A stretch of DNA of 64,000 nucleotides from Pilaira anomala. Taxonomy: Eukaryota > Mucoromycota > Mucoromycetes > Mucorales > Mucoraceae. Every line of letters starts with the position of its first letter. Position 1 is the first letter of the stretch. The notes beneath the pieces were generated by a model. It made no database searches, had not been told where the DNA came from, and saw only the letters and a program-made list of their open reading frames with translations. Both the position numbers and the translations under genes were made by a program. The stretch spans positions 1-64,000 of the forward strand of contig JAIXMQ010000016.1 of the NCBI GenBank assembly GCA_025716855.1, read 5' to 3'. Positions 35,400 through 48,628 of the stretch are shown one piece after another.

Positions 35400-38300
35400 T
35401 TATAATTACAGCAGAGCTGATTATGAAGCACATATATACCGATAAAAATAACGATACCTCTATTATTATTTAAATACTCATATAATATAAATTTTTTAAT
35501 AACTACAATATGATATATAAAAAAAAAAAAAAAAAAAAAAAATCCAAACCCCCCACTAATTTTTTAATAAAATTTTTTTGTAACAAGTAAAAAAAAATTT
35601 TTTTTTTTTTCATTTTCATTTTTTTATAAACAAATTCAGTATGAGAAATCAGAAAGGTGTTTCCACCAGGGCGCGTTGTAATCAACTGACGAATTCATCC
35701 GAATACCCGTTTTCATCATCTGAAAAATATAAATGTTGCAGTGCCGTAGCATCTGCGAACAGATCATTTTCCTACTGATTGGTGAAGAAAACAGGAAAAA
35801 AAAAATTAAAAGGCTTTTCGAATATCATTTATTTATACTTTTTTTTTTTTTTTTTTTTTTTAATAAATTTTTTTTAACGTCCTTTTTTTTTTCTTTTTCA
35901 GCAGTCCCTCGTGGTTTCTGAAAAATTTTCGCTGAATCTAAAAATACTCGACTTCTTGAAAAAGCATTTTCAAATAAATACAGTCTAACGAGTACGCCCG
36001 CTTTTCGTAATCGATAAAGGCCCCTAATAGAATATCCTTAGAATTTTTTTTTTTTTTTTTTTTTTTTTAGATTTTACTTGGCAGTAACAGAATCAAATGA
36101 AAAAGTGAGGTTGTTTTTGATCATGTGCCTCAAGTAGAGACAGAGTAAAAAAATATGACAACTACTTCATGTAGCTAAACGATATAACTTTTGCTGCTAT
36201 ATTAGAGGTCTAGCAATCCGTCAGTGTACGCTATACTATAATATGTGATGTCTATAAAAACACTACTCCGAAACGTCTTCATTTGTAAAGTTAAAAACGC
36301 AAGGAAATTGTTTTAAAATGAGTTTGAAATTCTCGAGAGTGGGATGCAGGTCCCGTACAACAACAAACAAATAAAAAATTAATGTATTGTAGATAATTTC
36401 AGGATGTATATATGTCTACAGATTCAGATAACGAATTTACCTAGTAATTAAGTTTGGGGTTAGTCCTTCTGTAAAAAAAAAAAAATATGTATAAAGTACA
36501 TAATATGTAGCCTGAATAAAAAAAGGACTGAATTCGATAATTACAACAATATAACAGAGATATAAAAAGCTATAGTATAACTTTTATTTAGTAAACTTTT
36601 CTATAGTTTCTACAGATGAACACTCACCTTTGTATATTTTTAATTCAAGGGCATGTACATACTTCCTTTTTTACTAAATAAAAATTAAGAGCATAACCAT
36701 AGCATAAATCAAAATAAGGTTGATATTTTATTTTCAAAAAACTTAACTAAAGCTAATCTTTGTACACACTTTATTTTGCATTCACTCCTGGTTCTTTCTC
36801 GACTTTAGCATATCCTACACGGGTGACCTCCATCCCACAATCTTTTTTTTTTTTTGGTCAATTCTAATCGGTACAGACTTCATGACTGGTAATGTTTTTT
36901 TTAAACTTAGGTTTTTTGACAACCTCTGTCTCCCTTTGAAGTCAGGCGGTCCAAGCCCTAGAATACAACAATATATATTTTGCAGTGACGTTGTTGGTTG
37001 GTTATCCTTTCCAGTTGATATGTAACTCATATTCGATTGACCTACCATTCATCATGCTTCAAAATGTCTTGTCAATCGTTTATGTATAAAGACTGCTCCA
37101 AGCCGCGATGCTTGGTTTCGTATCATTCATTTCACACGATTCCTTTTCCGACCTCTCCTGAATCGACTGATGCAACACAGGTATGGCTCACCATTGTGTA
37201 CCATATGCTCTATGGAACGCTTCCTTTTCATTTTTCCGGCTAAGTTTATCGTATTTAGTATTACAAGAGTTTTAGAAGAATCTGGTCGTAAGAAGAAATT
37301 GAATTGTGACAGCCTGACACCTAAACTATTTTACGACAATTCTTATTGAAGCTGAAGATGATTCATAATTTTGTTTTTTACATATATGTAATACATGTAT
37401 ACACCCAATATACTTTTTTTTTATGATATGAGATCTCTTTATTATACCAAGATCATTATCAAATAATTTTTACTTCATGTCGTATTTTGAAGACACATTC
37501 ATTGCAAACTATATTTGTTATACAACGATTAGTTAGTTATATAAAGCTCAATTGTATGAAACTACAAATAAAAAGATAACATTATTCACACAAAAATGAG
37601 CACTCATTTTGATCTTCGTTTTCTTGCTCTATTACGATTTATTTATCCTTTTCTCTTGACTAAAATAAAAAAATTATGCAGAAAATGAAGCATATTTTTT
37701 TGTAGAATCGTACGTCCGAACCCCCTTCGAAATTACGAAAATCTAATAGATAAAACCTAAAACATATTCGAGACCAAACTGTTTATAAACTTCTTTTTTT
37801 CATTTTTTTTTTTTCATCATATATATAGTTAGAAGAAAATGTATAATGCGATATATAGACGACATACTCGGTGGTATATAATGCATTTCATATATCTTTT
37901 AGACTCTATTTCGCCCATTAGGAAAACAAAAAGATATTTTGATACTTAAATCAAGACCCTCACTAATTCTTCACTCATAACTTCGAGAGAAGAGCTCTTT
38001 CATGTTGTTTTCTGTAAAATAGTTTCGGGCTACCAACTTCACAGTTTTTTTTTTTTTTTTTTTTTTTTGCTAAATCGCGTGACTGCACAGACATGGTGGT
38101 AAGTTATTTTAGAAATGATGACAAGAGTCATAGGAATGTAAACAAAAAATGACTTAAACAGATGGAAAACACACGGGGTTTTTTTTTAAAAAAAAAAATA
38201 AATAACAAAACGAAACTGTTAAAAATAGTTAACATCTCAAAACCAAAAATGATAAAAAAATAAAGAAGGATTTTTTTTTTTTTTTTTTTTTTACATTTTT

Positions 38301-39050
38301 TAAACAAAAGAGGGGGACCCACAAGTTGAGGTGGGTAATTAAAAAAGGTATAAAAACTTTTTTTTAATTGCAGTTGTTTTGCTTCTTTAAACTAAATGGT
38401 TCATTCCTAGAAAAAAACCTTTTTTTTTAGAAGTCAATTTCTATAAAGGAAATTGTTTTGCAACCAAAGACTGATACGAGTTGATTCGCTAACACCATTT
38501 TAGCTTGCGGGCAATGACTGGAGTTTGATAGTAACCTCTCTACATTTTTTTAATTATTAAAAACAAAAACGAAAAAAAAAATATTTAAACATTTAAAATA
38601 AAATCAAAAAAAGTCTTTCCACCAGGGTACTCTATTAAAACGACCCCCCCCCCAACCCTTTTTCTTCACATTTTTTAATATTTGCTCCTAAAATTATTTT
38701 TTAAACCAGAATTTACACTTCGTTTCTAATAAGCTTTTACATCCAAGTCGGAAAACTCTATCACATGAAAGGCACCATGCCATACTTTTCATAAAACTAC
38801 AACAGCAACACGCTGAATGCATTTGTATATTAATTGAGAATTTCCATGGTACAGCAGAACATCCTATTGTTTCTTTAACATCAAAATGTCCGGACCGGAC
38901 AAAGACAAAAAAAAACATTCATGCTTCGAGTTATGTACGTGTGGGGGGAGTTGATGAAAAAAAAAAATGCGGTGCGTGAGCGATAAGAATATTAAAGAGA
39001 TGTCCTAGGTAAAACAAGGATCTTTCTCTTTCCGAACATACCGTAGCGCG
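35400..39050. other. Large intergenic region
   Basis: 3.6 kb without a supported gene. A slightly GC-richer island at about 36780-37260 shows partial open frames on both strands that I cannot assign. T tracts lie at 36042-36068 and 38045-38068, and a C run at 38643-38653. The word TTTCCACCAGGG occurs twice (35660, 38616). The right end is the RPL38 promoter. Confidence 0.4.
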
Positions 39051-39694
39051 ATGGTAAGATATACTACATATGCATCACCTAATGGATGGTGTGAATTTCT
39101 TTATAAAGCAGATGGATGATATATAAAAGAGAAGAAGAAGAAGAAAAAAAAAAAAAAGAGACGAAACTAGAATGATAGACAGATTTTTTTTTTTTTTTTT
39201 GGAAAAAAAAAAGCGATTAGTGGACAAAAAGAGATATTTTTACACCATTTGATTTTATACGTACACCATTATGAACAAAACTTTCTCTCTTTATATATAT
39301 ATATCATTCGTCTTGCAGCTCTATACTAGTTTACTTGAATTTACTTTACTGACCTTTTTTTTTTTTCTATCTCTCTTACAGCCTCAGCAGATTAAGGATA
39401 TTAAGCAATTCCTCGAGATTGCCCGCAGAAAGGATGCCACTTGTAAGTAAAACATACACACTTGACTTTACAGTTAAAAAAAGGACAAACAAACAATTGA
39501 CACACACACACACTCTCTCTCTCTCTTTCTCCTATTATTTTAATATAGCCGCTCGCATCAAGAAGAACCCTGATTCCGTCAAGTTCAAGGTTAGATGCTC
39601 CAAGTACCTTTACACTCTTGTTGTCAAGGACAAGGCAAAGGCCACTAAGCTTAGACAATCTCTCCCCCCTGCTCTCGTCGTTAACGAGATCTAA
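39051..39694 (+). CDS. RPL38: 60S ribosomal protein eL38
   Basis: Three coding exons: 39051-39053 (the start codon alone), 39382-39442 and 39549-39694; 69 aa. Exon 2 begins [20 protein letters not shown] and exon 3 continues [20 protein letters not shown], ending PPALVVNEI, a full-length match to the eL38 family (about 70 aa). The initiator was chosen because exon 2 lacks an ATG, follows a pyrimidine-rich CTTACAG acceptor, and the only suitable upstream ATG is followed directly by GTAAGAT. Codons end mostly in C or G where possible, unlike neighbours, as expected for a highly expressed ribosomal gene. It is convergent with the Gid8-like gene (206 bp between stops). Confidence 0.95.
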
Positions 39695-39900
39695 ATGAAC
39701 TTTTATTTTTTTTTTGTAACGTGTGTTCGTTTTTTGCGCAAATCAACAAAATGGATCCATCAAAAAATTTAAAAATAAAAAAAATAAAGTTTAGAGTGGT
39801 TCATTACTCTTCTTTCTTTTGGGACTTTTTACACATTACGTTTATTATTATTATTATTAAGTGTGGAGTGATTTTTTTTTTTTTTTTTCCTGTGTTTATT

Positions 39901-40886
39901 TTAAATGGCCATTTTTTCTCTATAATTACCAGCAGGAGAAGCCACATTGCATTTTAAAAGTTCTTCTGCTACAATGGCATATTGTCTAGTCACTTTTTCA
40001 ATAGAAGTTTGAATAGGCAAATTACATTGTGCTAATAAAAGGATTACATTATTAATATACAAGGGAGAGATAAAAGGAGTATATATTACCTAAAAGGACA
40101 TTATTGACTTCTTTTGCTAGTTGTTCGCGTCTCTCTTGTGTTAATAAATGTTTTGATTGTGATTGATGAGGATCAGCATAAGCAATCAAAGCAGTGACCT
40201 CTTTGACCTTTTCTTTTAATTCGGTATTGGTTGCCTTCAAATGAGTTTGTGCATACCGTATTGCTTCTAGCTCAGAAGAAGCTGTCGTGGACCGAATGAT
40301 TTCAATGAATCGTTGGCATTTCAATTTGAATAAGACTGTGTGTAACTGTGCTGCTTCTGGATCATTGACTGGTGTGGGACTATTGGGTACAAGATCCTGT
40401 GCTGCTAATGCAGGAAAATGTTTTTTAATTAAATCGAAAGCTTCAAGAATATCACCTTGTTCAATTGCATCCGTTAATTCTATTTTTTTTTGGGGGGGGG
40501 TTATTAATATAGAAAGAGAATTTCCCTTTTTTTTTTTATAATATTTCTCACTTGCTTTTTCTTGCATCTAATAGTATCCATTGTCTTTCTTTTTGTAGTA
40601 TATAGAAGTTTGTTAACTAAACAGAGACATTTTTTTTTTTAAAAAAAAAAACTTCCGACTTACCATTATCTAATTCCATCAAGTCTGTGAAAAAAAAAAG
40701 TATATTTTATTAGACTGTATTTTCTGTTGAATCAAGTCAAATGTACTTGCTTTTTTTAATAGCACCTTTTTGTGAAGAAGTGCAGTTTTCAAGTCTGCTT
40801 GTTTCATCAAGCAAGGCTTTTGCAGTATTCTTGAAACAATTGTGAATGAGATATTCGATCACCATAGAATGACATTCTGAGTTCAT
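39901..40886 (-). CDS. LisH-CTLH-CRA protein, Gid8-like
   Basis: Five exons: 40886-40751, 40684-40664 (21 nt), 40567-40556 (12 nt), 40479-40090, 40031-39901; 229 aa, the size of human GID8. Introns 1 and 3 both need GC donors (GCAAGT) to stay in frame; the nearby GT choices lead to stops. LisH at about 6-32 (SMVIEYLIHNCFKNTAKALL), CTLH from about 56 (LTDAIEQGDILEAFDLIKKHFP), then CRA (LKCQRFIEII, EAIRYAQTHL, ALIAYADP) ending with a QCNLPIQTSIEKVTRQYAIV helix. Such proteins are core scaffolds of the GID/CTLH E3 ubiquitin ligase, which degrades gluconeogenic enzymes in yeast. The C-terminal helix also resembles RanBPM, but there is no SPRY domain, so Gid8 is the better fit. Confidence 0.88.
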
Positions 40887-42286
40887 TGAGAGAGATAAAA
40901 AAATAAAATAAAAGGAAAGAAATGGAGATAATAAACGTATAGATAAATCATGCTTTTTATCAAAATTCCTGCAATTCAATAAAAAGTCCGGTTATTTATT
41001 TTCTTTCTACACTTTATAGTGAATCCCTTTTTACATACTAGAGTATTTTCAGTTCAAGAGATTAAATGTCATAAAAAAAAAAAAAAGAAAGCGAAAGATC
41101 TATAAAATCAAATATTACATACTGAAAGAGAAAAAATTATTTCCTTTCTTGCTTGATCATTCACTATAAAAAGAGTTATATTCTTAATACATCATGACGA
41201 GAGACTACATGTATCTCACTTTTTCTTGTTGCTGTTGCCAAATTGAAGTATGTATCGTATTTTTTTTTGTTCTTTTTTACGTTGGAATCCCACGGTAAAT
41301 GACAGATTTTAAGTTATGTATCTTTTCGGGAAGAGCTACTTTGAGTAGTTAATTTTCACAAACTTTTGTGTTTATATTCAAAGAATACAATTGTCGTTTT
41401 AGTGTGACATTTTTTTTTTTTTTTTGTTATTTATTTCTTTTTTTTTTTTTTACAAATTACTTTTTTTTAAAAAAAAAAGAAAGGAAAGAGGGAGTGAGAT
41501 GTTATCATGTCATTGTATGTATATATAGTCTTTAGAACAATATGATTACATATTGCTCAAATGCTTATGAGATCTTAAATAGCTTAGTTGTACAACAACG
41601 GAAAAAAACATTGATGGTCCCTCTCTCGGTCCTGGGACACAATCAGATGAACAATTTTTTTTTTTTTTGATGTATACAATTGCTTACAGAAACAAAGATG
41701 ATATGTACACATAAATGATCCCTCTCTCACAAACTAAAGTTAATTTCGTTAGTCATCCTTTGATGACAAAAACTCTAAATATATATATATTTTTTTTAAT
41801 TCTTTTGTAATCAACTGTCCTGATCGGTAAATTGCTAGTCGAAAGATTAGACTGTGATTTGCAGAAAAGATCAAGTGTGTAACTTTTTAGCGCGTTTAAA
41901 AAAAAAAAAAAAAAAAAAAGAAAAAGATCCTCTGGATCTAAAATCCGAAAATTTAAAGTTATAACTTTTTTTACAACCGAAATCTACTATAATACAATAA
42001 CAAAAATATGAAATCTTGATTAAAATCATGATAATAATTTATTTCAGTTAGCTAAAAAAAATTAAAAAAGATAAGTATCATGTAAACAGAACGCATACCC
42101 TTTTTTTTTTTTTGTGAGTCTATCACTTTTACTATTCAGTGGAGGTACACAACTTTTTTTTTTTTTTTTTTTCGTGTACATGTAAGTTTATTCCGTCTTC
42201 CGCTTTCATAAAAAAAAAAAAAAATTATTCAGTCGTTTCTATCTTTCTCCTTTTTACTTTATCTTATTCTAATAATAAAAAAAAAA
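40887..42286. other. Divergent intergenic region
   Basis: 1.4 kb between the Gid8-like gene (minus) and Rab11 (plus). It is filled with A/T tracts (for example 41412-41426, 41440-41452, 41900-41920, 42154-42173). No gene recognised. Confidence 0.45.
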
Positions 42287-43341
<1,055 letters not shown>

Positions 43342-44170
43342 TTATCATTTTTATCTTGTTTATATATATTTTATTCCCTCTCTCCTTTTTATTTACTAAT
43401 AAACCAAAAAAAAAAAAAAAATCATTGTTGATCCAAAAATAATAATAATAATAATAAACCTGTATTATTATTCTGTCATTAAATGACAACTGTGATGCAG
43501 AAAAAAAAAAAAGCTTATAAGAAAATTAAGCTGCATTGGTCATAATATTGCCATGGATACAACAAGGGTTGTTATGTTCACCCTGTTCAGTTTGATATCT
43601 ACTACTCTATTGAAGTGGCAACGTTTATAGTTTAACGTACAATACTCAATGTTTGATCTTTACCGCAATAAAAAAACTCATTGTTGCCATGCTTGTTCCA
43701 TCCAACTTGTAATGAATGAACCAAGTGGTGACTTTTTTTTTTTCTTTTTCTTTTTTTTTACTAAAGATATAAGCCAAAGAACAATAAGCATGTGAAAGCT
43801 TATATAGACGCATGAGAAAAGCCTATGGCAGTCCTGTGATAACGAAAATGATTGTAGTCTATATTCTTTTTTTTTTTTTTTTTTTTTTTTCAAATACTTT
43901 AGTTAGTTTAGTTCTTGAATTAGTGTTTTTTTTAAGGTGGAGCCAATGCGTAAAATAAAATTAAGTATTGAACTGATAACCCAGGATCCACTATGTAATA
44001 CTTTTATCGAATCTAAATTACAATACCTTATTGGAATGATTGGATAGCAAAGTAGTCCAATCAGGGTCACCACGATTGTTCCTGAATGGCAAAAAAGAAA
44101 ACCCCGCCTTAGAAACTAGCAAATAAAAATTTACGTTGTTAAAATAAAATATAATATAAATTTTTAACTC

Positions 44171-44208
<38 letters not shown>

Positions 44209-44292
44209 CTCTTTTCGAAAAAATAAAATATCATATATACATTTTTTTTTCTTATATTTCTTTTAACTTTGATATATATATATATAAAAAAA
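43342..44292. other. Intergenic
   Basis: 0.95 kb between Rab11 and the desaturase, both on the plus strand. It contains a TAA/ATA microsatellite (43438-43456), A/T tracts and a CT microsatellite (44175-44203) shortly before the desaturase start. No gene or RNA recognised. Confidence 0.45.
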
Positions 44293-45045
44293 ATGATGGC
44301 ATCAAGAGGTAAATAAAAAGAATGACAAAAAAAAAAAAAAAAAAAAATTAAAACTAAATTGTGCCACATTAGAGCCCCAAACATTCACTAGAAAAGAATT
44401 TGAAAAAATGAATCAACTTGTGAAAGATGGTGATAAAGATGCTAAAAAATTTATCATTATTGATAACAAACTTTATGATATTACCGATTTTGTTGAAGAT
44501 CATCCTGGTGGACAAGATGTTTTATTAACTCATGTTGGAAAAGATGCTTCAGGTAATTAATTAAAAAGCTTTTTTTTTTTAAAAAAAAAAGCAAGGTATT
44601 TATATTATATTTTAGACGTTTTCCATGCTATGCATCCTGATTCAGCTTACGAAATTTTGGGTAACTATTATGCTGGTGATTTAGAATCAGAGGAACCAAA
44701 AGATCAAGAGGCTGAAAATTCTGCCAAGTTTGCTACTGAAATGCGTGAACTTCGTGATAAACTTCGCAAAGAAGGTTATTTCCATTCAAGTAAACTCTTT
44801 TATGCTTACAAGGTCTTATCTACGCTCGCCCTCTGTGGTACCGGTCTTGCTCTTTTATATGCTTACGGTCGTACCTCTACATTAGCCGTTGTTATCTCTG
44901 CTTTTATCATTGGTATCTTTTGGCAACAATGTGGTTGGTTAGCTCATGATTTTGGTCATCATCAATGCTTTGAAGATCGTAAATGGAATGATGTTCTTGT
45001 GATCGCCCTTGGTAACTTTTGTCAAGGTTTTTCATTATCATGGTA

Positions 45046-45081
<36 letters not shown>

Positions 45082-45938
45082 AGAACCCCAGGGTCGGACT
45101 TAGTTGATTCACCAGAGAAAGAAAAAAAAAAAAAAACTAACCCAAAAAAAAATTTTTTTTTTTTTTTTACCGTAGGTGGAAAAATAAGCACAACACACAT
45201 CATGCCAGTACAAATGTTCATGGTCAAGATCCCGATATTGATACTGCACCTGTTTTATTATGGGATGAATATGCTTCAGCTGCTTACTATGGAGCTTTAG
45301 ATGAAGAGCCTACCATGATCAATCGTTTCATTGCCGAAAACGTCTTACCTTATCAAACTCGTTACTATTTCTTCGTACTCGCCTTTGCACGATTTTCTTG
45401 GGCACTTCAATCTTTTATCTATTCATTCAACCAAGGTGCTATCAACAAATCAAATGCACTCAACTGGTATGAACGTACTTGTTTAGTTTTACATTGGACC
45501 ATCTTTTCTTATGCAACCATCGCATGGAACAGTAGCATTTACAACATGATCTTGTTCTTTGTCATCTCTCAAGCAACTACCGGTTACACTTTAGCTCTCG
45601 TCTTCGCTTTAAATCATAATGGTATGCCTGTTATCTCGGAAGAGAAGGCTGAAAAGATGGAGTTTTTCGAAATTCAAGTCATGACAGGTCGTGATGTTTC
45701 TCTTTCCCCCTTAGGTGACTGGTTCATGGGTGGTTTGAATTATCAGATTGAACATCATGTCTTCCCTAATATGCCTCGTCATAACCTTCCTAAAGTGAAG
45801 CCAATGGTTAAAGCCTTGTGTAAGAAATATGATATTTATTACCATGATACTGGCTTTATTAAGGGTACTTTGGAAGTCCTCAAGACTTTAGATGTTGCCT
45901 CCAACTTGTCTTTACAATTAAGTAAGAAGGCATTCTAA
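44293..45938 (+). CDS. Front-end fatty acid desaturase, delta-6 type
   Basis: Four exons: 44293-44308 (16 nt), 44373-44552, 44616-45042, 45176-45938; 461 aa. An N-terminal cytochrome b5 domain shows DHPGGQDV (heme His). The desaturase part has the three histidine boxes of front-end enzymes: HDFGHH, HNTHH (just after intron 3) and QIEHH, in which the first residue is Gln instead of His. Four hydrophobic segments fit an ER membrane topology. In Mucorales this family makes gamma-linolenic acid from linoleic acid; delta-6 rather than delta-5 or delta-8 specificity is inferred from lineage and layout. Electrons come from cytochrome b5 reductase through the fused domain. Intron 3 holds a 30-nt T tract. 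Confidence 0.93.
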
Positions 45939-46950
45939 AAATAGTAACCTTTATACCATTATACACACTCACACTAAAATTTTGGAAACCTCCTTTTTCA
46001 ACCAAAAAAAAAAAAAAAAAAAAAAAAATACACTCTCTCCATATAAACACTTACAAACACACACTCACTCATACATATTTTTTTTTATATTTTTAATAAA
46101 AAAATCTACTAAATAATAATCACGCCTTTTATATTATTTTATCATTACAAAAATCTAAATGTATGTTTATATTTCATTGATTGACAGTTAAATTATCCCA
46201 AAAATCATATATAGTAGGCTAAAAAAAAAAAAAAGAGAGAGAGACCAAGAATTGGGCAAGATTATATAAAATACTTGAGTGCTCTAAAAAAAAAAAAAAA
46301 AAAAAAAAATCAGGGGTGTTTCTCATCAGATGCGTTGTAAAAAAATGCTACGGATTGAAAAAAGGGGTGGCGGATATAATTAAAAAAAAAAAAAAAAAGC
46401 TTAACCGATTGCCATGGAGATATAAAAAGCCATGTTGCACACACGTTTTTTTTTTTTTTTTTTATAAAGATCAAAGCGCATTAAAGGCTTTACTCCAATC
46501 ATTTTATATCAGCTGTGTGCTCTTTGTGCTTCGATCTGACACAGCACGTTCATTTGGTATTTTGTCTTGCAAGTAACTATGAAAAGACTTTATATAATTA
46601 GTAATTCGGCATCACTATTGTATACTCTTTTATAAATAAGAATAAAATACATTTATAGGTTTCACGTATTTATTCTTGAAAAGGCCCTTGAGAATTTCAA
46701 AAGCCTTGTTTGAACCGTATTTTTTCTCTCTCTCTCTTTTTTTTTTTAAAAAAAAAAACCTGCCCACAAAATCAAAAATGTAGCAATTAAATGACAAAGA
46801 AGTTTGCTTAGCTTAATGAAAAAAAAAAAAAAAAAAGCGCACATGTGTTCACATGAAAAAAAAAAAAGGTTTAATATAAAAAGTTCAATCATGGTTAATT
46901 TTTTAAAGTTTTTTTTTTTTTTTTTTTTTTTTCCATGTAGACACTATTTC
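45939..46950. other. Intergenic
   Basis: 1 kb with many A/T tracts (46003-46028, 46286-46308, 46449-46463, 46911-46932) and no supported gene. A pyrimidine tract ending CCATGTAG at 46940 could be the acceptor of a 5'-UTR intron for the small ORF that follows. Confidence 0.45.
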
Positions 46951-47229
46951 ATGTTACAATCAACCTTTTTCCAACACACAATTATCAATATCAAATCTAA
47001 ATTTCAATCGAAACCCGATTATCATAAACAAGAAGAATCAAATTACTCAAACAACGATGAGAACCGAGGATCCAATAGTACGTGTCTAACTGCGTTTCAA
47101 AAATCTTATGTTTCATTTCCTGAGTTTACTTCTTCTTCAACAAATGATGATGATTTTACAAATGTCAATAATACAACTCCAATGTCTTCTTCTTATTCAA
47201 ACGAACCTCTTGTTAAATCTATCTGGTGA
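46951..47229 (+). CDS. Small Ser/Asn-rich protein
   Basis: A 92-codon open frame from ATG 46951 to TGA at 47227-47229. It is rich in Ser, Asn, Thr and Asp, has no signal peptide or membrane segment, and ends EPLVKSIW. Composition differs from the homopolymer-driven frames around it, which supports coding. No family recognised. It is convergent with Sho1, with 293 bp between stops. It could also be the last exon of a longer gene, because a splice-acceptor-like sequence lies 10 bp before the ATG. Confidence 0.4.
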   Translation: MLQSTFFQHTIINIKSKFQSKPDYHKQEESNYSNNDENRGSNSTCLTAFQKSYVSFPEFTSSSTNDDDFTNVNNTTPMSSSYSNEPLVKSIW

Positions 47230-47522
47230 AAAAAAAAATTAACCCATAAAAAAAAAAGAGAGGGAGAGAGAGAGGGGGGGGGGGAAGAGAGAAAAAGAGA
47301 GAGATCTAAAATGACTCTGTGAGTTGATATATATTTTATTTTTCTTTTTTGTATGTAAATAACTGTACTTTAGAATTGAACCTTTTTTTTTTTTTTGTAA
47401 TAAATTGAATCTTGCATTATTATATAAATAAATAGATTTTTTTTTTTATTATTATTCAAAAAAAAAAAAAAAAAAGTAGGTAAATGATAACAATTATGTA
47501 CATAGTCTAAAATGAAACCTTA

Positions 47523-48628
47523 TCATGTTTGTGCAAACTAATATTTACGCATATTAGAAATGATACGAAAAAAAAAAAAAATATACATATATATAAAATG
47601 TGAGTACTTACGTAATTGCTTGGAATGATACCTGTGGTTCCATCCTGTTTACGTGCTTGCCACCAATTCCCTTTTCTATCCACAATCTCCAATACCTCTC
47701 CCTTTTCAAAACTTAATTCATTCGGGTCTTGTATGCTAGCGTTATCTAAAATAGGCCCAAGTATTAAAAATATATAAATATTTATATATCATCTATTGGG
47801 AAATGTTTTTTTTTTTATTATTATTTACACGAATGAAGCGCTTGTACTTTTTCATTGAAATTCACTGGAATCAATGTCTTTTGTGTCATATGATCTACAA
47901 AATCTAATCCATAAATAAAAAATAAAAAAAAAACTTTTTTTTTTTTTTTTTTATTATTTATTTACCATGTACTTACTCGAAATTCTTGGACCGATAATCG
48001 CACTAGAAGGTAAAGATTGCAACATTTTTTCGGAATAAAATTCAGGCTCATAATTTGAACTCTCTGTTGAAATATATCCTAGTCGGCCTAATGAGGTATT
48101 GCTATCACTGCCGATCACGAGTATCCACATGTATTGAATCGTGACCATCACAATATATCCCGCCACATACACACTGGCTGGCATTTTAGGAATATTTGGT
48201 TTCGTATTATGAACAACATAATCAATTTGAATTGTCAATAAGGGAATACTAGTAGCTAAAAGCGTTACCATCTTCAAAAAAAAAAAAAAAAATTAATTTT
48301 TTTTTTCTTGATTATATATATAAAAAAAAATCATTACTTTACAGCTAATCGATAGTGTTGCATTGATCCAGACATAAAGACAAGTAAATGACCGATCGTA
48401 ATACATAATTGATATATCATCACCCACCATGCACCATTTAATACTTTAAGCATACATGCACCACTAAATGCAACCGCCCAGCCACTCTGTCAAAAAAAAA
48501 AAAAGCTTTTGATTTGAGTTTTAATTTTTTTTTTTAGGAAAAAATCGTCCTGATCTTACCAATGCTAATAAACTAGTGACTAACAAAAATGGTTTTTGTG
48601 TTAATTTAGACGGTGATAATCTAACCAT
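47523..48628 (-). CDS. sho1: Sho1-type osmosensor with C-terminal SH3
   Basis: Six exons: 48628-48560, 48486-48343, 48271-47977, 47894-47829, 47745-47612, 47537-47523; 240 aa. Four transmembrane helices fill the N-terminal half (including [19 protein letters not shown], the helix after [16 protein letters not shown], and [20 protein letters not shown]). A short linker follows, then an SH3 domain in the last 60 residues: [47 protein letters not shown]. Four membrane spans plus one SH3 is the Sho1 layout; Sho1 recruits Pbs2 and Ste11 in the HOG osmostress pathway and also acts at sites of polarized growth. The last exon codes only FAQT. Confidence 0.94.

Noticed and set aside
35660..38627. TTTCCACCAGGG repeated at 35660 and 38616
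   Set aside because: Similarity does not extend beyond the 12-mer, so it may be chance; no element boundary seen.
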